NCBI GenBank assembly: GCA_037953745.1 | Contig: JBAKBP010003159.1 | Coordinates: 1 to 64,000, forward strand | DNA length: 64,000 nucleotides | Origin: Lithodes maja | Lineage: Eukaryota > Arthropoda > Malacostraca > Decapoda > Lithodidae | Direction: 5' to 3' | In this document: positions 10,240 through 20,149 of the stretch, one piece after another | How the letters are laid out: every line of letters begins with the position of its first letter | Position numbering within the stretch: position 1 is the stretch's first letter | Translations under genes and position numbers: made by a program | The notes under the pieces: model-generated | Database searches by the model: none | What the model was told of the DNA's origin: nothing | What the model saw: the letters and a program-made list of their open reading frames with translations, nothing else

Positions 10240-11785
10240 AACCAGCATCTTAATGCTTGGACTGGATTTCTGCATTCCTGTTTATAGAAAAGATTGGCTG
10301 AAGCATTTCTTATCCGTAGAAAAGATTAGTGATACAATTCAAGAATGTTCAAAACTAGAATGATATGTGCTGGTAACTATAATAGAATGAACACAAAATG
10401 GAACAACATAATTTCGCTGGTTATATCACGTAGAATATCTCAAGTTGCTTAAAGATCTTGGAGAAAACAAGTATATAATATTAGTAAAACCCGATACAGG
10501 TAAAGGAGTAGATATTATGGACAGATCAGATTATGTAGACAAAATGAGAAACATTCTTAGTGACTCAACTAAATTCAAGAAAGTAAATGGAAATTTTGTT
10601 GAGAACAGGATAAGTTTAGAAGAACAATTAAATAGGCTTCTAAGACCCATTCAAGACTAAATTGGTATTGACGCTTACAATTGTTTATAATTTATGCAAC
10701 TGGAACGAATCTTGGTATTTTGTTTGGACAACCCAAAGTTCATATAAGAGGAAACCCACTTAGGCCAATAATTTCATCCATTGGGACTGCAGGATATAAT
10801 CTAACAAAACATTCTTACAACCCCTAGTAACTCCTATAACGTCCAATGATTACTCAGTCAAGAACTCCTAATGATTTGGTTGTGAAATATCAGACTTACA
10901 TTTACCAGACAAATTTTACCTAGCGAGTTACGATGTAGAGTCTCAGTTCACTAATGTGCCACTTGATTAAACTTTATATATAATCTCACTAAGATTTTAG
11001 TCAGAACATTATTTAATTCGCCACTTCTGAGTCATGTTTAATCTTTAATATTTCCCCATTTAGTCAAATAGACGGTGTGAGCATGGGCTCGAGCTTGGGA
11101 CCCTTGTTTGCAGATGCTTTTCTATGTAATAAGGAAGTTCAGTGGCTTGAGCGATGTCTTCCAGAGTTTAAGCCTATCTTCTATGGCCGCTCTGTAGACG
11201 ACACATTCTAAATTTTCAAAAATTAGGCTGATAGTTACAAATTCTTTGAGTATATGAATATTCAACATAACAAAATTCACCTGTGAGAATGAAAACACTA
11301 ATATATCAGTTTGTTTTGGATGTTTTGGTAACAAAATCACGTAATAAGTTAACTACTGGTGTTTATAGGAAGGCCACTTTCACTGGAGTAGGCTTAAGTT
11401 GGCTTAGTTACTGCCCAGAGATTATAAATTAAATTCAATCAAAACTCTTCTTGAAAGAACCTACGGCATTTGCTCAAACTATGTCACGCTTCATGAAGAA
11501 ATATGTAAACTAAGAGAGTACTTTTGTACAAATAACTAAAGGATTGATATGTTTAATACATTTTTAAATAATGTTCTTTACAATAAGATGTCACACAGGA
11601 CTCCTGTAGCTCATGATGTGCCGAAACTAAAAAAAAATGGAAAAGGTAGCTACGACTTTCGTAACATTCTTAACAATATTCTAAGGTACAGCTTTCCTGC
11701 AATCAATTTTAGAATCATCTTCACAAATGAATGCAGAATAGCTTCAAAGATCAGATGCCGGATTACCGTGCTCAAATATTGAGTA
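10240..11785 (+). pseudogene. Decayed Penelope-like retroelement reverse transcriptase
   Basis: The only open stretch (10445-10660) reads KYIILVKPDTGKGVDIMDRSDYVDKM in two overlapping parts, the N-terminal RT block of Penelope-like elements. Further blocks follow out of frame and with stops: a YDVESQFTNVPL-like block near 10930, QIDGVSMGSSLGPLFAD near 11062, a catalytic SVDDTF-like box near 11195, and GVYRKATFTG near 11355. The order matches Penelope RTs. I see no GIY-YIG endonuclease before the E2 insertion at 11822. Multiple stops and frameshifts show it is dead. Its downstream end may have been removed or displaced by E2. Confidence 0.8.
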
Positions 11786-11821
11786 TACAATCAATTTGTC
11801 CCAGCTGTCAGACGGTGTATA

Positions 11822-12121
11822 TTTGTTAGTAGTCTTGGCAAATCCAACGTCAAGGCTATTAACCTAATTGCAATGACGACTTGTCTATTTTGACTGCTAT
11901 GTCGTCATTCCAACCGCGGTTAAAAAGAAAACGTCTAGAGTCTACTCCTTATCTTGCTCTAGGAGACGTTGTACATTAACCAAAACTACCACCGAAGGTG
12001 AAAAAAGCATAGAAGAGAAGAAAAAGGGGTTTACCTTAGTTACCGCTTAAGGCCCATCCCGTGTTCCGTCATGTGCAGATCACTGTCGAACGTGCGCATG
12101 AGCGACCCTCTCTTGTTATCA
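11822..12121 (+). repeat. E2 left inverted terminal repeat
   Basis: Inverted match to 17998-18346. It starts TTTGTTAGTAGTCTTGG and ends near CTCTTGTTATC. It is nearly identical to the ITRs of E1 and E3 and keeps its adenines. Confidence 0.9.
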
Positions 12122-12342
12122 TTTTTTCACGCGCCTCCATTGATTGAGTCCGCTTTTGTTGTGCTCCTTCAATTCACCCTGTTTTAGGTTCGTTTCGGCT
12201 TTTCTGGCCTTCTTTTTGCTAGACAGATGTTACGTGATCTAGGACACACCTAAATGGGCTCCTCAGTGTGTTTAATGGAGACGCGTGTGGAAATAGCTAC
12301 CGAAGGTACGGGGGCGCTTGGCGTTCCCCGTCTATATGTTTT

Positions 12343-12450
12343 CAGGAATTCGTGGACGACGTTGTGCCGTCCCATCTGGGGTTGGCACAAATGGTACAAG
12401 GCGAGCTGGGTATCATATGGTTCCCCTACGCTACTGGTCAACTTAAGCCT
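12343..12450 (+). other. Foreign segment of about 105 bp at the 5' junction of E2
   Basis: Similarity to the E1 5' UTR stops after TATATGTTTTCA (about 12342) and gag similarity begins at about 12455. The sequence between has normal A content and no E1 counterpart. It is open in the frame starting at 12268 (EFVDDVVPSHLG). The same segment is in E3 (27050-27157). Its origin is unknown; capture from elsewhere during cDNA synthesis is one possibility. Confidence 0.55.
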
Positions 12451-12454
12451 CCCC

Positions 12455-14450
12455 GCTCTCGCTCGCCTCGCTACTGCCCCTCGTCGTCCTCCTGATCGCC
12501 TTGACGTCGCCCGTCGCCCTCGTCTTGGTTCTCGCCCTGAGGCCGGGGTTAGCGGCTCTGCTCCTATGCGCCCTCCCCTGGCCTCTACGGATAGGGGCTC
12601 TCCTCCCTTCCGCCCGCTTTCCTAGCCCGGCCGACTTCCTCTTACGTTGTCCTCTCCGCGTGCGGTTGTTCGTGCTGTCGCTGGCCCTCTGCTCCCTCCT
12701 ACACTGTCCAGGAGGGTCCGCCTGGGTGTCGTTGCTTCTCCTACTTCACCTGCTTCCGTGCCTCTTCTTCCTTCACGGTCTCGTCCCACGGTGGGGGTCC
12801 CTCCCTCCTCCGCCTCGGTGTCGGGCCGCCCTGTTCTCTCAGCCCCGGGGGTCCTTGCTCTGTTTCCCCCCGCGGCTCCTTCTGGCCTCCTTTCACCCGG
12901 CCGGCCTTCCCCCTCCCGTCGTCCTGCTCCTCCTCCTTCTTCTCTTCCTGCCCTTCACTTCCCGTCTCGCCTGGGGGGTACCCCTCCTCTTGCCTCGGTG
13001 AGGTTTCGGGGTCCCCCTTTCTCGGGTACTGTCGTGTCGCTGGAAGAGGGGGATGGTGCTGTTTCCCCCTCGGCCGTTCGTGTTCGGGGACGGGTCCCTC
13101 TACGGCGACACGGCCGTCGTCGCTCGCCTTCCTTGGGCCGCGACGCTGCTGGTTCGTGTCGTGGGTCTCGCTCCCGCTCACGCTTGTCCCTGCGGGCCGA
13201 CCTTTCTGTGTGGGGGGGGGGGGTGGGGGGGGGAGTCGCCTCTCTCGATTCGATTGTTGGCTTTGCAGGGCTGGGTTGTGTCACGCTTCGACGGGTGCTT
13301 GGCGTCGTTGGACGCCTCCCTCTTCTCGCGCTTCTTGGCGGTGCCTCAACCTCAGCGCCTCGCCCTTCCTACCCCTGCTACGGTCCCGCTCCCTTCTGCA
13401 GGCCTACGCTCTGGTCAGACTTCAGCCGCCCTGACCTCCTTCCGGCTGTTCAGTCCCTGGCTGTGTTGACGGGTCTGTCCTCCTATGGGCCGGGTTTGTG
13501 CGACGCCGGTACGCCTGGCTTCGCCGTCATGCTCGGTCGCCCTCTCCCCTTGGCGGCCTGGTTTGCTGTGGCCTTCGCCTTCACACCGTGCCATCGACGG
13601 CTCTCCTTCGGTCCCTCCCTTAGGTTCCTAGTCTTGACGTTGGACTGGGGTCGTCCCTGCTTTTGCCTCCTCTTGTGTCTGTCGGCAGGTTGGCCGGCGC
13701 GTTCTGGTCCTGGATGGGCGCGCCCGTTCTTGGACTTTGTTCTATTGCTACCGTTCTTCTCTCACCCGGATCAGGCCTCTGTCGCCACGGTTTTTCCCTT
13801 GCGACAGAGGGTGACGGACTTCTTGTCTTGTCTTTCGGTTTCCTCCAGCCGTCTGTCCCCGCCTGCGGCTTTTCGGGGCGTCTGCGCCGGCGCTCTTCGC
13901 GAGGGTTTGGACCGCGTTCTGCGGGTCCACCTTCGGCTCGCGGTGTCTTTGGTTCCCGAGCTGCAGGCGGTTTTGTGCGCGGCAACTCGGTGCCGCCCGA
14001 CAGTGCGGTCCTCGTTCTGCCGGCCGGCCCCCTTGGATATTCGTCGGGGTTTGTTGTACTCTGCGCTATATACGTCGGGGTTGTTTCAGCTGGTTGCTTG
14101 GGTATGCTCGCTTCTCTGTCGGCGGCCCCTGCTTCCGACACGCGCCGGCGCGCTGTGTCGTTGCAGTCCCTGCTTCCGTCACGCCCCGTCGTGCTGTGTC
14201 GCACGCGGGGTCTTCTCAGTCCCGTCCTTCTGCCGGTCCTCTTCGGGGTGCTGCTACGGGTGCTGCCGCCTTGCGCGGCCGCAGGCCTGGGACGTTGCAG
14301 GCCAGTGCGTCGATTCCGCCTCGCCCTTCTGTTCTTGCCCCTTTTCATCCCCGCTGTGTCGGGGCTGGCCGGTCTTCCACTTCCGGCCGCCCTTCAACGT
14401 GGTCTGCCCCGCGCCGGCCTGGGGTTGGGGGGGGGGGGGGTAGAGGTCGA
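12455..14450 (+). pseudogene. E2 gag remnant, adenine-depleted
   Basis: Homologous to E1 gag through blocks such as LWSDFSRPDLL (E1 has LWSDFSRQDI), VQSLAVLTGLSSYG and APLDIRRGLLYSALY. Changes are mostly Lys, Asp, Asn, Gln and Glu to Ala, Pro, Arg, Gly or Leu, as expected when A is replaced. Frames shift several times. Poly-G tracts at about 13207-13232 and 14424-14440 are longer than in E1. About 420 bp of E1 gag (4081-4499) is missing at about 13401. The long open frames here (598 codons from 12647, others on the minus strand) exist because stop codons need A. I do not regard them as genes. Confidence 0.8.
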
Positions 14451-14503
14451 CGTGGCGCTCGTGCCCGCACGGCCCGTACCGAGGGTACCTCCGCGTCGAC
14501 GCA

Positions 14504-16330
14504 ATGTGTAGTTCTCTGGGTCGGCCTCCTTGTTCTCCTTCTCGCCTGGCCGACCGGGTCGCTCCCCTCCTCTCGGGTGCTCCCTCGGGTTGTTTTTGCC
14601 CTTGCGCCCCTCGGTTGCCGCGAGGGACGTTGGGGGCGGCGGGTTGCGCGGTGGGGTCTCCCCTGGTGGTGGACGTCTCGCCCCCTTTCCGCTCTTGTCA
14701 CCGACGCCGGTCCATCTCTTCGGAGGTGGCCCACGTGCTCACTTCCATGCCCGAGCTGGGTAGCGTCGAGGGTGTTGATCGCCGGTCGCCCGGTTTTCCT
14801 CTCCCATGTCTTTCTGGTCCCGTCGCCGAACTGCGTCGCGATGCGGCCGTTGGTGGTTCTGTCGGCCCTCAACGGGCGCGTCATGCACACACGGTTTCGG
14901 ATGCTGCCGGTACCCCTGGTACGCCTGGCCCTGTGCCCTCTGTCGTGGGTTGTGTCGCTGGCCCTCCAGGATGCGTCTTGGCTCGTTCCTCTCCGTCCTC
15001 TCTTCCAGCGATTCTCGGCCGTTCGGCCTTCCGATCGTGTGTTCCTGTTCGCCGGCCTTCCCTTCGGTCTCCACATCGCGCCGCGGATCTTCTCCGCACA
15101 TGTGGGGCAGGCTCTGGGTCCTCTCCTCAGGGGCGGGCTCCAGCTCCTGTTTTCCTTGGCCGACTGGTTGGTGGTTTCCGAAGCCCTCGGCCTGTGCGTT
15201 GGCGACGCCCTCACAGTCGTTCGCACCGTCGCACGGTTAGGGTTCCCCTTTTGGTGTTCCCGATTCACGCTTGACCCCGTCGCGTGTCGTGCCATGGGTC
15301 GGTCTCGCAGGGGTTTTGTCCGGCGCTACGGTGACCCGGGGTCTGCCGCCCGCGGTGCACCTTCGGTGGAAGGTCTTCGCCGTGTTGCACTCGGTCTCCC
15401 TCCTGGGTTGGCTCTGGGACTCGTTCGTGGGTTCGCTGCTTTGGGCCGCTCTGCCCCTTTCCTTAGGGAGCCTCTGGCTACTCCGCCTCCTCCTCATGGG
15501 CCCCGTGGTGTTTCCGTTACCCCTCTGGATCGGCTCCTGCCGCTCCTGCGTCCCGTTCGCTGACGCTTCGGTCTCTGGGTTGCTCCGGGCTCGCTCTCTG
15601 CGGCTGTGCCCTGGTCCGCCCCCCCGCCGACGGTCTGGGTAGCCACAGATCCGTCGAGCGAGGTTGGGTGGGGTTCCCGATCGAACCTGGGACGTCCACT
15701 TCCTGGCAGATGGGTGGGTCTCCCTCCACTTACCCGTCTATGCCCTCGGACTGTTGGTTCCTCTGTTCTTCCTGCGGGACCACGCGCTGGCCCTTCGGGT
15801 TAGACACTCAGACAGGCTGTCCCCTGTTTTCCTTCTGCGGGGGTTCCTCCAGGTCGTTGACTCTATTGAGGGTCTCGGTGGAGTTGTTCTTCCTCGCGGC
15901 CCGGCACCCCTTCTCCTTGCATGCCTCCTCCCTGCCCGGGCCTGCCACCCTGTGGGCGGCCGCCCTGTCGTGGGGGCAGGGCGTTCTTGTTGAATGGGCG
16001 TTGCAACGGACTGTGTTCGCCGACCTCGCGGCTTCCTGAGGTGTTCCGGAGGTCGCCTTGTTCGTATCGGGGGTGCCGCGCCAGTTGCCTTTGGACCTCT
16101 CCCTCCGGCCTCGCGCTCCGGGGGTGGTCCGGCCGCTTTCATGGTGGCCTGGTACAGGTGGCGGTCGATATACATCTTTCCGCCCCCAGACGCGCTGTTG
16201 CTGTGCCCAGTCCTCGCGAGGCTGCGGCTGTATCACGGCTGCGTCTGGCTCCTCGCGCCTCTGTGGCCGGCGCGGGCTTGGTCCGCCCGGTTGCCGCGGT
16301 CGTGCCCGAGTCCGGTCCCTCTACCTGTCT
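14504..16330 (+). pseudogene. E2 RT/RNase H remnant, adenine-depleted and catalytically dead
   Basis: Aligns with E1 RT throughout, for example FGLHIAPRIF for FGLNIAPRIF. The catalytic box reads FSLADWLVV where E1 has FYLDDWLIV, so the essential aspartate is lost. Other acidic residues are also replaced (VVLSALNG for VVDLSALNG; SLALQDASW for SLDLKDAYW). Nucleotide comparison of 15113-15413 with E1 2101-2400 shows about 45 of 61 sense A changed, against about 12 of 235 other bases (hand count). Compared with E3, E2 also lacks 20 bp near 15797, between short CTTCGGG repeats; E1 and E3 have them. No active enzyme can be made. Confidence 0.88.
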
Positions 16331-17450
16331 CCGGCTTCCACTTGGGCTCGGTTGGGGACCTGCGGGCCTCGTTGGCCTTCGCGTCGTGCTTGTTCATGTG
16401 GCACGGTGGCTCCCGGTCCCCGGCCGGGCCCTGGCCGGGCCCTGACTGACTTCCTGCAGCGTTCCTGGCCGTCTTCTCCTTGGGGGCCTTACGGGTCCCG
16501 CTGGGGGTCTTTTCCTAGGTGGCTACTGGCCACTCGCCTGCCGGTTGGCTCTCCTTCCCTCGTCCTACGCTCCTTGTTTCACCTCTTCCGTACGCGTCGC
16601 TTTCGAGTCGCCGCTATACGTACCCCCTTGTCTGCCGTCCGGGGGATCTTTGGGTCCGTCGCTGGGCTGGTCGTTCTGCCACAGGCGCTGGATTCCTTCC
16701 TGCCGGCTGCCTTCCGGGATCGCCCTCCTCCGCGCCAGGTCCCTCCGCAGTGGGATCTGGGGCGGGCTCTGGTCCTTCTGGCTTCGCCCACGTCTACGAG
16801 GGCCGCTACGCCGGTTCTGTTGCTCGGGCGTCCGCTCTTCCTTGTCGCTCTGGCCACTGGGGTTCGGTTGTCTGCCCTAGCGGCATTGTCATGGCCCCGG
16901 GACTGCGTGCGCTTCTCCCCGTCCTTGCCTGGCGTCTCGTTCGCCTCCTCCCCTCCTTTTGTTGCCACACTTGGGAGGGCGGCCCCCGCTTTCCGGCCTT
17001 TCGCCGTCCAGGCTTTCCGGCTTGGGCATCCTCGCCATGTGTTGTGCCCGGTGTCGGCCTTGCGCTCCTCTGTTGCGTCTGTGGCGCCGCCTTCGGGTCC
17101 TGCTGTGTGGGTGTCTCCTCGGACAGGTGGGAGGCTCTCGCAGGTGCAGATGGGCCGCCGCGTTTGTCGGACCGTTCGTGCCCGTCGCCCTGTTTGTAAG
17201 GGTTTCTGCGCATGATGTCGGCTCCTTTGCTGCCTCCTTCCGGTTCCTGCCACGTCGATCCTTCCCTGCCTTCGCCTCAGCGGTTTTGTGGGTCTTCTAT
17301 CAATTCCTTCATCTCCTCCTACCTCTCCGTGTCCAGTGTTCGACCCCCTCGGCTGGTGCTTGCTCTCGGGGGTCGTGTTTCCTGGTGCTCTGGCGAAGAT
17401 CCCTGGTCTTCCCCCCTTGTCCCTCGTTCTTTTCCTTTGTTTTCTATGAC
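16331..17450 (+). pseudogene. E2 tyrosine recombinase remnant, adenine-depleted
   Basis: Matches E1 YR in LFHLFRTRRF, QWDLGRALVLLAS and WVSPRTGGRLSQVQ. The box-I motif reads ATGVRLSALAAL (E1 ATGDRVSELAAM). The HxxR region has lost one base and the second arginine. Adenine loss continues past the position of the E1 stop codon and ends near the poly-G tract at 17454-17468; beyond it almost every A is kept. Confidence 0.85.
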
Positions 17451-17825
17451 AAAGGGGGGGGGGGGGGGTGTACGGGTTTGCAACACTGGATTACAAGTTT
17501 GGGATGATGTTATATGTATACAGTACATAAGTGTTTTTGCCACATTGAAAATTGTGTTTTGTTCTTGTGTTCAGTGTTTTTGTTGGTTTTTGAAGAAAAG
17601 GGATTTTGGGTACGGTACCTTTTTGGTTTCAGACAAGTCTATGTTTTTGCATTACTATGAATGACGGGCATGTGTTAAAACTGTTCTTTTTAGCTACTCC
17701 TCAGTTTTTCACTCTTTTATTAGACTCTCTTGTTTAAATTGTGTCTTTGTCATTCATACTTTTGTTTTATGCATTGGTTTTTTTGGTAGGTTGGGCTTGG
17801 ATGTCCTCCTCCTATTTGTTATGCA

Positions 17826-17934
17826 GCCTTGACGTTGGATTTGCCAAGACTACTAACAAATTGGGAGGTTTGACGTACCTCCCAACCTACCAAATAGGAA
17901 AACTATTTGGTAGTAGTCTTGGAAAATCCAACGT
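17826..17934 (+). repeat. E2 internal complementary region (ICR)
   Basis: Begins GCCTTGACGTTGG, the complement of the left end, runs through CTAACAAATTGGGAGG, the complement of the right/left circle junction, and ends with the complement of the right-end extension. This is the DIRS-1 arrangement used to template the ends of the circular intermediate. E2 lacks 5 bp (CTACT) that E3 has in the ICR. Confidence 0.9.
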
Positions 17935-17997
17935 ACATAATACCCTCCCTCACGCCGGACCCCTGCCCATCCGCGTTCTTCTGCTGACGTGAGATGT

Positions 17998-18346
17998 GAT
18001 AACAAGAGAGGGTCGCTCATGCGCACGTTCGACAGTGATCTGCACATGACGGAACACGGGATGGGCCTTAAGCGGTAACTAAGGTAAACCTCTTTTTCTT
18101 CTCTTCTATGCTTTTTTCACCTTCGGTGGTAGTTTTGGTTAATGTACAACGTCTCCTAGAGCAAGATAAGGAGTAGACTCTAGACGTTTTCTTTTTAACC
18201 GCGGTTGGAATGACGACATAGCAGTCAAAATAGACAAGTCGTCATTGCAATTAGGTTAATAGCCTTGACGTTGGATTTTCCAAGACTACTACCAAATAGT
18301 AGGTTTTCCTATTTGGTAGGTTGGGAGGTACGTCAAACCTCCCAAT
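17998..18346 (+). repeat. E2 right inverted terminal repeat
   Basis: Inverted copy of the left ITR plus an extension of about 45 bp containing the small palindrome CTACTATTTGGTAG and related inverted motifs. It ends GTCAAACCTCCCAAT. Sequence outside (from 18347) is unrelated to that beyond E3. Confidence 0.9.
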
Positions 18347-18516
18347 TAGGTGCTCAAGTTGAGAATATATGAGTACATGGGAAAACGCATCAGACCAGGA
18401 ATGTTTTTGCAAAGAACGTCCCTTTTTGCGATAAGAGACCACTCAAGAAATGAGAATCACTGTTTCTCTGAAAGGGATTTCAAAATTATTGACAAATTTG
18501 GGAACATGTCTGATGC

Positions 18517-19000
18517 TTAACCCCTCTTTGGCGGCGGCCGCCTTAAGTCGGTTAGAGAACCAAGGCCTAAAAAGCGGGGCCCGCCTTATGTCGTATGCGA
18601 TTTTTAGCACATAATCGGCTCTGAGAGAGAGTCCGAGCGGTGGGAGGAGCACGGGTGGGCTCTGACCGTTCGGCATGGACCCAGTCCTGCCACTGAGGGT
18701 AACATCACATCCCACCACATCCCTGGTCCCGCAATACAGGGTAAAAACTGACGAAATTACTGTATTTTAGGGATTTTCCCTTCGTGTTGCACGATCGTTG
18801 CAAGAGAACCCTTGGTCATACAAGGATGGTTCAGGTGTCATTGGAAAGCTCAATTATCGCCCTTTCACGGATACATAATTGTATTACGCTCTGGCTCTTT
18901 TTTATGCATGAAAAAGAGAATGGAATGAAGCTCGTTAAGGGTGAAACTACCCGCTGGGCAGGTAGTAGCGTTACAAAACTAGCCGCTCGTTGAGTGTTAA
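18517..19000 (+). mobile_element. MITE A, TTAA family 2
   Basis: Flanked by TTAA. Left end TTAACCCCTCTTTGGCGGC; complement of right end TTAACACTCAACGAGCGGC. Internal landmarks GTGTCATT..AAAGCTC and GCCCTTTCA recur in the elements at 38783-39264 (inverted) and 40282-40768. Probably non-autonomous piggyBac-like. Confidence 0.75.
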
Positions 19001-20119
<1,119 letters not shown>

Positions 20120-20149
20120 TATATGTTTTATGAAGCCTCCCTTGAGGTG

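Larger units (their letters stand above)
11822..18346 (+). mobile_element. DIRS element E2 with adenine-depleted interior
   Basis: Complete DIRS structure: left ITR 11822-12121, right ITR 17998-18346, and an internal complementary region at 17826-17934 whose sequence is the complement of the right-end/left-end circle junction. The interior from about 12455 to 17450 aligns with the E1 genes but has lost most plus-strand (sense) A. RT, RNase H and YR are all inactivated. It lacks about 1.4 kb of E1 5' UTR and N-terminal gag and about 420 bp of gag (E1 4081-4499). Flanks differ from those of E3, so it is an independent insertion. It must have been mobilised by proteins from another copy. Confidence 0.92.

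Noticed and set aside
13395..13420. Spliced intron as the origin of the gag deletion
   Set aside because: The E1 borders do not show GT and AG.
12647..15563. Long plus-strand frames in E2 (598 and 489 codons) and 835 codons in E3 as genes
   Set aside because: They cross between the ancestral gag and RT frames and are open only because A, and hence stop codons, were removed.
12455..17450. GC-rich, A-poor block as a CpG island, host gene or horizontally acquired bacterial DNA
   Set aside because: It aligns throughout with E1 DIRS genes and is bounded by DIRS ITRs and ICR.
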